From an uncultured Lachnospiraceae bacterium (GTDB taxonomy: Bacteria > Bacillota > Clostridia > Lachnospirales > Lachnospiraceae), in contig CAJUST010000017.1 in the NCBI GenBank assembly GCA_910589105.1, positions 1 through 64,000 of the forward strand: DNA of 64,000 nucleotides, given 5' to 3'. The stretch's first letter is position 1; the number at the start of each line of letters is the position of its first letter. The position numbers and the translations under genes were made by a program. Below are positions 33,374-41,399 of the stretch, piece after piece. The notes beneath the pieces are model-generated. The model did not search any database, was not told the origin of the DNA, and was given only the letters and a program-made list of their open reading frames with translations.

Positions 33374-33440
33374 CACCCCCCGGGGAATTTTTTAAGACCG
33401 GCGCGATAAGGCAGGGGGTGTTAATTTGGCGATACCCCCT
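33374..33440. other. Candidate cos/packaging site (GC-rich inverted repeats)
   Basis: Within 33181-33502, a GC-rich patch stands out from AT-rich surroundings: CACCCCC (33374-33380) pairs with GGGGGTG (33414-33420), with CCCCCCGGGG at its start and ATACCCCCT beyond. Being just before the small terminase and HNH genes, it is where cos or pac is expected. No real gene is seen in the 33181-33502 interval. Confidence 0.35.
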
Positions 33441-33502
33441 ATGCCTTTTCATTTTTTGATTCGTTCGGCTGTTCGTTTGTTCTTTTAAAATTGCCACAGC
33501 CT

Positions 33503-33772
33503 CTAACTTGCCTTGTTGTCTATGATGGAATTGTCTTTCTTTAATTTTTTGTAAATGTTTCTGAAATCGTATCTAATAATCTCATCGATTGCGCGTTCTA
33601 CTTCTTTGTTGTTTTCTTCTTCCGTCAGTTGGTCGGACGTCCTTGCAATCCTGCCAAGATAGGCGCAAGTATTGTAGCCTTTCTCAACATCAAACAAAAA
33701 CCATGAAGCAAACTGCTCGAATGGATTATACGGATTGTCAAATGTAGTCAACATACATTGCTGCATGAACAT
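33503..33772 (-). CDS. Conserved small phage protein, unknown
   Basis: 89 aa. It carries TTFDNPYNPFEQFASWFLFD followed by EKGYNTCAYLGRIA, a pattern I associate with Firmicute prophages but without known function. The rest is acidic and helical. AAAGGAG precedes the ATG. It lies 12 nt after the RNA polymerase-like gene and before the packaging site, so it is the last early gene. Confidence 0.65.
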   Translation of the reverse strand: MFMQQCMLTTFDNPYNPFEQFASWFLFDVEKGYNTCAYLGRIARTSDQLTEEENNKEVERAIDEIIRYDFRNIYKKLKKDNSIIDNKAS

Positions 33773-33784
33773 CTCACTCCTTTA

Positions 33785-36463
33785 CTATAAATATTTCGAT
33801 ACAGTTGACGTAGATATTCCAAGGGCTTCCGCTATTTCTGCCGTACTGTAACCAGATGCGCTCATAGATGAAATACGGCTGATTTTGGCAGCGCTCAAAG
33901 AAGTTGTTGCGCGCGGTGTTGCTCTCTGTCTTAAGTTATCTATGTCAACATGATTAATGATTTGTTCTAACTGCCTTTCACTAATTGCGCCTGATTGAAT
34001 CGCTTCCCATTCTCGATCGGTTACAACAATCGGTTTGCGTTCTGCGCCTACTCGATTGCGCGCCGCAGTCAAAGCCTGTTGGCTGGCTTTCTTAATTTCC
34101 GCTTTGCCCATGTCAGGATTGTCCTGTTTCTTTGCGGCAATTACAGCATTTGCAATCACTTGAGCCTGCCTTTCTCTTGGCGCGTTCTTAAGGGCTGTGT
34201 TCAGTTTTGCATTGAGTGAATCCACTTCTTTTTGGTAGGTAAGCTTTGCAGAAGAAGAATAAGGAATCTTTCCAGTGTGAATCATTTCTTTACGAGCCTG
34301 ATTTGCCAACGACTTCATCTTATTTGCATAGTCTGCATAAGCTTCTTCTTGGGGCGTTCCAGAAGAAAGCGTATAAGCGTTCTTGGTTTCAGCCATTTGC
34401 GTGCTTGGCTGTGTACGCTGTTTTGTCTTTCCATTTTTATCCACATAAACAGGATCATCGACTGTTTTATAGCTTAAAGAGCCATCTTCATTGATAATCG
34501 GGCTTCCTTTCCGTTTTGTGACAGACACTTCTGATTTCGCTCTGGAAATTAAGGTTGCTGCGCCCTGTTTATAGCGTCCATCTGCCATTCGCCCCTGATA
34601 CTTCTTTTTTAGGGAATCTATGGCGTTGTCTTCTGCGCTTCTTTTGTAATCTAAGTTATGCTTTTCTGCGTCGATGACAACCATGCTGTGACGGACGGCG
34701 CGGGCTAATTCGTCCTGAGTCGCCCCTTTTAAAGTCATATCAGTAATCAGGTTTGAGATTTTGCCCATTTCTGTCTGGGTATTATTCATCTTCTGATAGG
34801 GTCGGTCTGTACTCTCCGGCCCATAAGAGGCTTTCGGGTCAAAGCCTTCTAATCCTTTCAATGGAGGGGTGGAGGTAATTTTTACTTTTGGCCCGGTAGG
34901 GATTACCATAACGGTGTCTCCGTCAAAATCGGCGCCTGAAAGGCGTTCCGCAACTTTGCTGTTGATCCCGACCGCGTCTTTGGAAGCGTTTCCTATCACG
35001 CGTTTTCCTTCTGCCTGTTTATTGTTCACGGTCAGGATCGGTATCTCAAAAGTTCCGCCATGCGGAAACCTTACCAATGCAACCTGCTCCCCATTCTTGT
35101 AATTTGGGGCATAGATTTCGTTGTTCTTTAATGTCGTTAAAGGCAGGATTACCTGATACTTTTGCCTCGGCAATGCCGCGGCCTGAAGATGCACTGCCGC
35201 TGAATCGCAGTCATCTGCAAAGGATTTCAGCAGGGCTTTCTTTACAGTCGGGTTTGTAAGCGAACAAATTTCGTCATATTCCGCAGTTTTATCCGCAGCG
35301 GCAAGCCCAAGCTGTTTTTTAATCAGTGTCATACTTTGTTTCGAAAGAAACTGGGAAGGGAGATGTTTACTCCATTCGCCCCAGTCTCCTTCTTCTGAAC
35401 GTTTATTAATCAAAGAAAGATGTTCTTTTCCATCTTTACCCAGATAGTAACTTTGCCCTCCATGTTCTTTGATTAAGGAACCGAATGGATTATCAGGGTC
35501 GTCTTTGATTGGCTTTAAAACCTTTTCTAATGGAGCGCCTTTCTTTTTATTCGTATTGAATAAGACGTCGACCCCATCTGGAAGATTGTCGGAATAGACT
35601 GCCATGCCTTTCATATAATGGGTATTGTCTACCAGAATACGGACTTGCGCATAGTGGGAATTGCCAAGAGACAGATCGTCTACCCCTCTCCTGATTTCAA
35701 TCACGCCGTCTTTTTCAATTCCGCCATCTTCTGCATAGTTGATTTTCAGCCGTTTGGAATCCATACTTTCCGGGTATTGGAACGCCGGCCTTACTTTTTG
35801 CCCATCTTCGGTAAGGATTTTCTCGTAATCTCTGACAGAATGAATGTTTTCATATTGATAAATATCCTTATGTTCCGTCCCTTTCGGACAGACAACTTTA
35901 ATGTTGGTCTGTTTGCCCGGATTTGTCACCTGTGGGACGCCGCCGCCATAAACGGGGTATCCCTCCATCTCTAATATGTCAAGCGCCTGCTTTAGTTTTT
36001 CTTTGGATATGCCAAGTTCCCGCTCTACGCCAGTTCCAACGTCAACCATGCCTTTCTCATCTATGATTTGCTTTAAAAAATCTGCCGTAACTTTTGCTTG
36101 GTTCATACGGCTTTCTGATTGCTCATTTAGAAGTGAACGGACAGAAGAATCATTTGTAAACCCCATCTTTTCTGCAATCTCGTTTAGGCTGTACCCTTTT
36201 TCACGAAGCCCTTTTGCAGTCGCTACCTGAAGGGTGCGCCGCTCCGCTTTTGCAAGGCTTTTTTGAGCCCTTAACTGCGTCGTGGTAAGCCCCATTTCTT
36301 TTGCAATTTCTGTTTCTTTGAGCCCCTGCTTTTTTAATTCCTCTATCCGGCTTAAAAAATCGCCGCTGTGCTGGTACGGGTTATCGCCCGAACCCCATGG
36401 ATAACGGCCGGAACGTCTTGGCATCCCATAATGCATCAGAATATCTTTTGCAATCAAATTCAT
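33785..36463 (-). CDS. Single-chain DFDGD RNA polymerase-like protein with HTH domains
   Basis: 892 aa. Residues 502-522 read VAERLSGADFDGDTVMVIPT, matching the catalytic loop of double-psi-beta-barrel RNA polymerases (beta-prime NADFDGDQM; QDE-1, YonO, crAss-like phage gp66), with three Asp for the metal. A first-barrel-like segment precedes it (VALVRFPHGGTFEIPILTVN at 461). Helix-turn-helix segments occur near 50 (TEIAKEMGLTTTQLRAQKSL), 93 (LNEIAEKMGF) and at the C-terminus (YSTAEIAEALGISTSTVSKY). The N-terminus has HYGMPRRSGRYPWGSGDNPY, possibly a variant virion tag. The start overlaps the nuclease stop (ATGA). Likely a phage transcriptase; a helicase- or primase-type role cannot be excluded. 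Confidence 0.75.
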   Translation of the reverse strand: MNLIAKDILMHYGMPRRSGRYPWGSGDNPYQHSGDFLSRIEELKKQGLKETEIAKEMGLTTTQLRAQKSLAKAERRTLQVATAKGLREKGYSLNEIAEKMGFTNDSSVRSLLNEQSESRMNQAKVTADFLKQIIDEKGMVDVGTGVERELGISKEKLKQALDILEMEGYPVYGGGVPQVTNPGKQTNIKVVCPKGTEHKDIYQYENIHSVRDYEKILTEDGQKVRPAFQYPESMDSKRLKINYAEDGGIEKDGVIEIRRGVDDLSLGNSHYAQVRILVDNTHYMKGMAVYSDNLPDGVDVLFNTNKKKGAPLEKVLKPIKDDPDNPFGSLIKEHGGQSYYLGKDGKEHLSLINKRSEEGDWGEWSKHLPSQFLSKQSMTLIKKQLGLAAADKTAEYDEICSLTNPTVKKALLKSFADDCDSAAVHLQAAALPRQKYQVILPLTTLKNNEIYAPNYKNGEQVALVRFPHGGTFEIPILTVNNKQAEGKRVIGNASKDAVGINSKVAERLSGADFDGDTVMVIPTGPKVKITSTPPLKGLEGFDPKASYGPESTDRPYQKMNNTQTEMGKISNLITDMTLKGATQDELARAVRHSMVVIDAEKHNLDYKRSAEDNAIDSLKKKYQGRMADGRYKQGAATLISRAKSEVSVTKRKGSPIINEDGSLSYKTVDDPVYVDKNGKTKQRTQPSTQMAETKNAYTLSSGTPQEEAYADYANKMKSLANQARKEMIHTGKIPYSSSAKLTYQKEVDSLNAKLNTALKNAPRERQAQVIANAVIAAKKQDNPDMGKAEIKKASQQALTAARNRVGAERKPIVVTDREWEAIQSGAISERQLEQIINHVDIDNLRQRATPRATTSLSAAKISRISSMSASGYSTAEIAEALGISTSTVSKYL

Positions 36464-37023
36464 AACTGTTCCTCCCGTTCTTTGATGTTTCGAATAATTT
36501 TGTCAAACCGAATGATTTTGTCCATGATCGGCGCAATGTCTTCCACTGTCGGGTTGCTGATTAAAATATCATCGGCTTGGTACAGACGCAACTCCATTTC
36601 TATTTCCGACGGTTTGATTTGATATTCCAGACAAAACAGCGCGGCATAAACTTCTAATTGTTCCATATGGGCAGGGACAGCTCCGGTTTTTAAATCATGG
36701 ATTCGAAGCAATCCGTTTCGGAATGCGATCGCGTCTACCGTCCCAAAACAATTTTCCGAATATAATAAAATTTGTTCCGGCGCCATCTTGTATCCGATTG
36801 CATCGTTTACATAATGGTTCAGTGTCTTTTGCGACCTTGGCAGTTTTTGCCCAAGGCGGATACACTGCGCCGCAAATTCATGGAGCATCGTCCCTTTCTG
36901 CACAGCAAGGAATTTTTGGTAGGATTCTGCAATTTTATCTTCACTATAATGAATCCAATGGTATTTACTCGCCCCTAAAAAAGCGTGCCGGCCTTCAAGG
37001 TTCAAATGTTTGTTGAAGTTCAT
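36460..37023 (-). CDS. PD-(D/E)XK nuclease (Cas4/RecB-like)
   Basis: 187 aa. GTMLHEFAAQCI (near 64), FGTVDAIAF (near 110), LRIHDLKTGAVPAH (near 120) and QLEVYAALF give the Glu, Asp, (D)xK and QxxxY elements of RecB/Cas4-type nucleases. Likely acts in phage recombination or DNA processing. The ATG at 37023 has GGAGG 9 nt upstream. It overlaps the neighbouring nuclease by 29 nt and the RNA polymerase-like gene by ATGA. Confidence 0.85.
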   Translation of the reverse strand: MNFNKHLNLEGRHAFLGASKYHWIHYSEDKIAESYQKFLAVQKGTMLHEFAAQCIRLGQKLPRSQKTLNHYVNDAIGYKMAPEQILLYSENCFGTVDAIAFRNGLLRIHDLKTGAVPAHMEQLEVYAALFCLEYQIKPSEIEMELRLYQADDILISNPTVEDIAPIMDKIIRFDKIIRNIKEREEQL

Positions 37024-37294
37024 GGAATATTTCCTCCTTGTTTTCCGGGCAGATAAATCTTGAAAATGACATTTCATTCATCTGCCTGACATAATATTCT
37101 TGATTCGGCTGTTTTTTCGCTGACGCAGATTTCTTGCATTCTAAAGAGGCCCATTTGTCGTGGTACAAAATTAAAAGGTCTGGTATTCCCTGAATATAAC
37201 TGGAATCCAATTTCATTACCATGCAGCCGGGGAACCTATCTTTCAGTTCTAGAATCAGCTTCGCCTGAAAGTCGCGTTCTAATTTTGCCGCCAT
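36995..37294 (-). CDS. VRR-NUC-type nuclease
   Basis: 99 aa. MAAKLERDFQAKLILELKDR, then GIPDLLILYHDKWASLECKK: the PD...ExK site of the small VRR-NUC family, which includes phage Holliday-junction nucleases. AGGGGG lies upstream of the ATG at 37294. With the adjacent Cas4/RecB-like nuclease it forms a DNA-processing pair. Confidence 0.85.
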   Translation of the reverse strand: MAAKLERDFQAKLILELKDRFPGCMVMKLDSSYIQGIPDLLILYHDKWASLECKKSASAKKQPNQEYYVRQMNEMSFSRFICPENKEEIFHELQQTFEP

Positions 37295-37318
37295 GTCAAA
37301 ACCCCCTATTTTTCCCAA

Positions 37319-37365
37319 ACAAAAAGAGAGAATGTAAAAACTCCATTTTGACGTTTCTATCCTCT
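37319..37365 (-). terminator. Leader hairpin/terminator upstream of the VRR-NUC gene
   Basis: Minus-strand GAGAGAGGAT near 37365 pairs with ATTCTCTCTTTTTG near 37320, giving a long-range hairpin ending in T. It lies between motif copy a and the gene, so it would act as an attenuator. Confidence 0.5.
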
Positions 37366-37370
37366 CTCTT

Positions 37371-37395
37371 CATAAAAGGGCATGTTTTTTTCGCG
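37371..37395 (-). promoter_or_regulatory. 25-bp early-region motif, copy a
   Basis: Minus-strand CGCGAAAAAAACATG, five bases, TTATG. One of ten copies sharing CGCGAAAnnAACAwG-n5-TTATG upstream of minus-strand early genes; candidate phage promoter. Followed by a leader hairpin and the VRR-NUC gene. Confidence 0.6.
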
Positions 37396-37402
37396 TGGAA
37401 AA

Positions 37403-37446
37403 AACAGCAAAAGAAAAAGCCCACATCATATAGACATGAGCTTTTC
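37403..37446 (-). terminator. Terminator after the Cys-rich 100-aa gene
   Basis: AAAGCTCATGTC and GATGTGGGCTTTTT pair on the minus strand with a T-rich exit. Confidence 0.75.
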
Positions 37447-37458
37447 GTAGTGAATCAA

Positions 37459-37761
37459 TTATTTATCAAATATACTGCAACTAATGATACAACTCGGGTA
37501 TGCGGCGTCGCAATGCCTGCAACACTCCGGCATATTGCCTATGGGGTCTGCCAATATTTCTGCAACTGTATATTCTCTGGCAGCTATGATGTAATACTCT
37601 TGATTCACATCGTCGTATTCCGTGCTGCCTTCTGCATTACAGTCTAAACATTCCCATTCCAGCAAACCGCCTGCATACTCCATACAACCGCCGCAAACAG
37701 GGCACTCCTGCTTTTGGCTTATGTATTCCTTGTAAATTTCTTCCTCAGTTTTTTGATTCAT
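37459..37761 (-). CDS. Small Cys-rich (zinc-ribbon) protein
   Basis: 100 aa. CPVCGGCMEY near residue 20 and CLDCNAEGS near 37 form a zinc ribbon; a second cysteine cluster ECCRHCDAAYPSC is at the C-terminus. It has its own upstream motif copy, a palindromic leader hairpin and a terminator, so it is a single-gene unit. Function unknown; metal binding is clear from sequence. Confidence 0.65.
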   Translation of the reverse strand: MNQKTEEEIYKEYISQKQECPVCGGCMEYAGGLLEWECLDCNAEGSTEYDDVNQEYYIIAAREYTVAEILADPIGNMPECCRHCDAAYPSCIISCSIFDK

Positions 37762-37788
37762 TTTTTATCTCCTTTCGAAAATATAATC

Positions 37789-37811
37789 AAAGAGATAAAA
37801 AGCTTTTTATC
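37789..37811 (-). promoter_or_regulatory. 18-bp palindrome in the leader of the Cys-rich gene
   Basis: GATAAAAAGCTTTTTATC is a perfect palindrome between motif copy b and the ribosome binding site. As RNA it would form a hairpin and may attenuate expression. Confidence 0.5.
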
Positions 37812-37820
37812 CTCTCCTTT

Positions 37821-37845
37821 CATAATAGCGCTTGTAAATCATACG
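37821..37845 (-). promoter_or_regulatory. 25-bp early-region motif, copy b (most diverged)
   Basis: Minus-strand CGTATGATTTACAAG, five bases, TTATG. Retains ACAAG and TTATG but has lost the CGCG start. Confidence 0.5.
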
Positions 37846-37856
37846 CAGGAAAATCC

Positions 37857-38894
37857 TTATCCTGTTTTTAAATATACGTTTCCTTCCGAATCAATCACGT
37901 ACTCTGCTTTTTTCCCCAGAGCGTGTATGGTCTGGCGGAAAGCCTTTCGCAGCTCAGATTCATTCCCTTCGCTAAACGAATTGATAATCTCGTCGGCTTT
38001 CTTTTCAAGTTTTGGTTTATCAAGTTTTTTAAGCACGCCTTCTTTATAATCCGTAATACGGGTTTTTAACATGCTAAAACAGCTTAGGATACGGTTCTCA
38101 CATTTAGACATATAGGTGGTTGCGCCTTTTTCTACATAGCAAATATAATCAGAATTATGGTTCCCGGAATAGTAAACTTCCAACAGGGTACTCATAATAT
38201 ATAGCTGTATCGATAATAACAAGCTGTCTTTTATCTGAACTGCTTCGTCCACTATGGCATTCAGATCAGAAACATTTTTTGAAGTGACAATCGCGTTTAA
38301 ATCTGACATATAAAATTCAATATCTTTCATCGCCACTTTTTTCGATTCCTGTAAATTGGTCAGGGTAGCCAGACGCTGCTGTTCATGCTCCATTATGGAA
38401 CTATAATTTTGGTAAGCGTATCCGGCAAAACTGACTTCGGCTAACAGCTCTGCTTTTTTGTCCCCATATAAAAATTTCAAAATATTGTCAATATTTTGGT
38501 TTATCGTCTTAAGCTCTTTATTAATCTCCGCCAAAAAATACTGCCCGGAAGCAATCGACATCGCAGTAAATGCGCCGAAAGCCGCTGCCTGCCCAGTTGT
38601 TTTATATAGCGAAGCATGTCCGGCGATTCCTGTTTCTCCCATAAGAGCCGTACCATAACCGCCGCTACGGTATTGCATTAACTGACAGGCATCCGATATC
38701 CCATTTGGGAATTTTAGGATATATGCTTCAGCTAAAGTTTTCGTTGCCAATACTGCCGGAATTTGCTGGACGAATCCTCCCATTTGAATCTTTTGGGAAG
38801 ATGTTATCTCTAACTTTTTGTATTCAGATTTGTTTTCAATATCTGTAATTTTATCGATTGGTAGAATGTCAAAATGCTTTTCTTGATTTATCAC
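37857..38894 (-). CDS. Helical protein of unknown function in a conversion-like cassette
   Basis: 345 aa. After a polar N-terminus there is a hydrophobic Ala/Gly-rich stretch (about 115-140, AAFGAFTAMSIASGQYFLAE), then long helices with coiled-coil character (INKELKTINQNIDNILKFLY) and a second apolar stretch (LLLSIQLYIMSTLLEVYYSG). No signal peptide or catalytic motif. It starts 2 nt after the DUF4230 gene, so the two are co-translated with the lipoprotein upstream. The helix-hydrophobic layout recalls alpha pore-forming proteins, a weak analogy. Confidence 0.55.
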   Translation of the reverse strand: MINQEKHFDILPIDKITDIENKSEYKKLEITSSQKIQMGGFVQQIPAVLATKTLAEAYILKFPNGISDACQLMQYRSGGYGTALMGETGIAGHASLYKTTGQAAAFGAFTAMSIASGQYFLAEINKELKTINQNIDNILKFLYGDKKAELLAEVSFAGYAYQNYSSIMEHEQQRLATLTNLQESKKVAMKDIEFYMSDLNAIVTSKNVSDLNAIVDEAVQIKDSLLLSIQLYIMSTLLEVYYSGNHNSDYICYVEKGATTYMSKCENRILSCFSMLKTRITDYKEGVLKKLDKPKLEKKADEIINSFSEGNESELRKAFRQTIHALGKKAEYVIDSEGNVYLKTG

Positions 38895-38896
38895 GA

Positions 38897-39592
38897 TTAC
38901 TCCATCTCTTTGAATATAATGTTATATTCTTGTTCCTTCACTAAATCAGTATTTACCAACTTATAAATAATTTCTTTTGCGTTTTCGAACGCTTTTTCTA
39001 AAATACCATTCTCAACTGCTCTTTTTTCCATAGCTTCTTTACCAATAGCATCCAATTCTCTCACATCATCAATTTTAATTGGGTTAAAAAATCCGTTCTT
39101 TTCATCAAGCGTTTCGATACTATCGCTGTCTATTTCATGTGAAAGTATTTCAGACTTTGGAATATGTACTACAATCTCTTTCTTGTTGTTGTTTAATTCT
39201 ACTTTAATTTCATCCACTTTTACGCCAGACTTTATAATTCCGTCCCATTTCACAATAAAAGACTTCGTTGTAAACGGAATATCTTGTCCAAACAGCGTTG
39301 GCGCATCTTCAAATTTAGCAGCATCCGTATACAAATATTCTATTGTAGCAAGCTCTCCAATATCTTTAATTTCTGAATTTAACATATCAATATTGATTTC
39401 TTTTGATGCTATTTCATATTTAGCAGTAGGCTCTGAAAGTTGTTCGTTTTCTTCTTCAAGTTCTTTTATTATGCTTTCGTATTTCTCAGAAGCCTTGTTA
39501 TAACCGTAATTAAATATCAAAGCTATTATGGCTCCTATTGCCAACAATACTATTATTGCGCCAATAATTTTAGCTTTATGTTTAACCCACAT
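38897..39592 (-). CDS. DUF4230-family membrane-anchored protein
   Basis: 231 aa. N-terminal transmembrane helix (about 9-30, IIGAIIVLLAIGAIIALIF), a short coiled coil (ASEKYESIIKELEEENEQLS), then an extracytoplasmic domain (IGELATIEYLYTDAAKF near 80; VHIPKSEILSHEID near 145) that matches DUF4230. Role unknown. Operon with the lipoprotein (30 nt away) and the 345-aa protein. Confidence 0.75.
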   Translation of the reverse strand: MWVKHKAKIIGAIIVLLAIGAIIALIFNYGYNKASEKYESIIKELEEENEQLSEPTAKYEIASKEINIDMLNSEIKDIGELATIEYLYTDAAKFEDAPTLFGQDIPFTTKSFIVKWDGIIKSGVKVDEIKVELNNNKKEIVVHIPKSEILSHEIDSDSIETLDEKNGFFNPIKIDDVRELDAIGKEAMEKRAVENGILEKAFENAKEIIYKLVNTDLVKEQEYNIIFKEME

Positions 39593-39621
39593 AGCCTCTC
39601 CTTTTGTATAATATCTATATT

Positions 39622-40671
39622 TTACTGAAATGCCTTCTTTTCTTCTTCTAATTGTTTAAGAAATTCTTCTTTTTCTTTCTCTACCTGATCTTCGTATGCT
39701 TCTTTTTCTTCTTCTACTTGTTTCTCGTATGATTCCGCATCCATTTCCTTGTTATCCGTTTGAATGTCTGATTTTTCAACACTTCCAGAAGCATTTTCAT
39801 CTATTGCATCATATTGAAGCGATACCTCATACCCATCAGCATTTATAGCTCTATATGCATCATTCCCTTCGAATTGCACATTTGTAAAACCTGCCTCAGC
39901 GCATTGTTGAGTATAGGCATTAAATTCTTCTCTCGATACTCCATACGCATCAAAAAAGAAATAATCATCGTCATCTGAACCAACTGATACGATTCTAAAC
40001 TCTGGTTTAGGTAATAAAGAACTCAGCTCACTGTCAGACCATTCGTACAATTCTTTACTCCCTTGCGTTGAACTTCCATACTGTTTAGTATTGAAATCAT
40101 AGTACATCATATATAATTTATCATCTTTCCCAATATAAACAATTGACACTGTGTCAGGCCTCATAAGATCATACTGTTCCATATTTTTAACACGCGTGTA
40201 TGTACCGTTAATTGAACATGGAGATTCCCCAACCGTTTCTCCGGGATCTGCAACTTTTCGATTATAGCCTAAAATGTGCATTTTCTCTATGTCTTCATCT
40301 GTCCAAAGACTATTTTCTTCTTTAAGAATATCAAATACTGCACGCTGCTCTGGAGTTACATCATCTTTTTGCACAAATTTCATCTCAACATCTGCGATAG
40401 TATAGTCCGTATTATTTGTATACCCAAAGCTAATTATTCTTTCACCGTCAATAATGCCTTCTTCCACTTTCCAATCTATATCCTCTATTGAGATAGATGC
40501 CTGACTATCATCCTCCTTAGATTCCAACTCTTCATCTTCGCCAGTATCGTCTTTAATAGTTTCACTCTCTGCATTTGTTCCTTCACTGCCATTACTCGCC
40601 GGTTTATCCCCACAAGCTGCAAGTGTCAAAGCCATTGTCCCAATCAGTAATAATGCAATTCTTCTTTTCAT
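39622..40671 (-). CDS. Phage-encoded lipoprotein
   Basis: 349 aa from the ATG at 40671, which has GGAG 7 nt upstream; frames to 40755 cross the terminator. The signal peptide MKRRIALLLIGTMALTLAAC ends in a lipobox (LAAC). An acidic linker follows, then a beta domain (WKVEEGIIDGERIISFGYTN), a DUF6591-like segment (FRIVSVGSDDDDYFFFDAYG) and a Glu/Lys coiled coil at the end. Surface lipoproteins on prophages often exclude superinfecting phage; that role is inferred. Confidence 0.8.
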   Translation of the reverse strand: MKRRIALLLIGTMALTLAACGDKPASNGSEGTNAESETIKDDTGEDEELESKEDDSQASISIEDIDWKVEEGIIDGERIISFGYTNNTDYTIADVEMKFVQKDDVTPEQRAVFDILKEENSLWTDEDIEKMHILGYNRKVADPGETVGESPCSINGTYTRVKNMEQYDLMRPDTVSIVYIGKDDKLYMMYYDFNTKQYGSSTQGSKELYEWSDSELSSLLPKPEFRIVSVGSDDDDYFFFDAYGVSREEFNAYTQQCAEAGFTNVQFEGNDAYRAINADGYEVSLQYDAIDENASGSVEKSDIQTDNKEMDAESYEKQVEEEKEAYEDQVEKEKEEFLKQLEEEKKAFQ

Positions 40672-40691
40672 TTCCATTCTCCTTTCAACAT

Positions 40692-40731
40692 TAAAAAAGT
40701 GCGTCCCCAAGAGGAAACGCACTAAAAAAAT
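40692..40731 (-). terminator. Bidirectional terminator upstream of the lipoprotein cassette
   Basis: AGTGCG and CGCACT arms flanked by A/T runs on both sides. Confidence 0.85.
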
Positions 40732-40890
40732 GAATCTCCCATTGTCGCCACACAATCTTATCTTTGGTTAAAGGTATAAGTAAAGAGAGAACATTTTTTA
40801 TCAAAAAAATATCCCCTTTAACCAAATAAAATAATATAATTGTGTGGCTTTTTGAGAATAACATAATTTACAAATATTGTAAATACTTTT

Positions 40891-41076
40891 TTAAGTTCTT
40901 TCAACAATTTTCCCTCTTTTATCCACTTCATTATAAATCATTTGAAAATCATCTGAAAAATATATCATTATCGACATATAGCCATAAGGACAGTACCCAA
41001 CTGTCTCCTTCATTAAATTTGGATAAAGAAATTTGAAGTTTTTGTAAATCTCTTTCCATTCATTTTTGTCACTCAT
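40891..41076 (-). CDS. 61-aa phage protein, unknown
   Basis: Starts MSDKNEWKEIYKNFKFLYPN, contains VGYCPYGYMSIMIYF and ends DKRGKIVERT. GGAAAGG lies upstream of the ATG. It lies between the iteron-like region and the lipoprotein cassette. No recognised domain. Confidence 0.5.
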   Translation of the reverse strand: MSDKNEWKEIYKNFKFLYPNLMKETVGYCPYGYMSIMIYFSDDFQMIYNEVDKRGKIVERT

Positions 41077-41097
41077 AAAATTTCCTTTCCAGCCTTA

Positions 41098-41386
41098 CGC
41101 CCACTTGCCCACTTATTTTTGCAAACTCTTTATATATATTAAACTTTTTATCGCATTTAGTTAGTGAAAAAAGTGGGCAAAGTGGGCTTTAAGTCCGCAA
41201 ACCCGCATAAATACTGGATTCTTTACGCCCAAACAGGGGTTTTTGAGTTTGTCCAAAAGTGGGCGTTTGGGCGTAAAATCAATGACTTTTGATCTAATTT
41301 TTCCTGTTTTCTTATCAAATAGCCTTATCTTCGTTCTAAAATAGGATACATAAGTGGGCGTTTGAAAACATAAATGGGCGTAAAAT
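41098..41386. repeat. Iteron-like GTGGGC repeats, candidate replication origin or operator array
   Basis: The non-coding interval 41077-41399 contains at least eight TGGGC cores in both orientations: ACGCCCACTTGCCCACTT (41099-41116), AAGTGGGCAAAGTGGGC (41171-41187), TACGCCCAAAC (41224-41234), AGTGGGCGTTTGGGCGTAAA (41258-41277), AGTGGGCGTTTG (41353-41364) and ATGGGCGTAAA (41373-41383). An AT-rich tract (41117-41165) lies among them. This is the look of a phage origin with initiator iterons; an operator array is the alternative. Confidence 0.6.
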
Positions 41387-41399
41387 TACCTTTTTAACC

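Noticed and set aside
33249..33497. 82-codon minus-strand frame in the packaging region
   Set aside because: No SD, low-complexity translation, and it runs through the inverted repeats of the candidate cos site.
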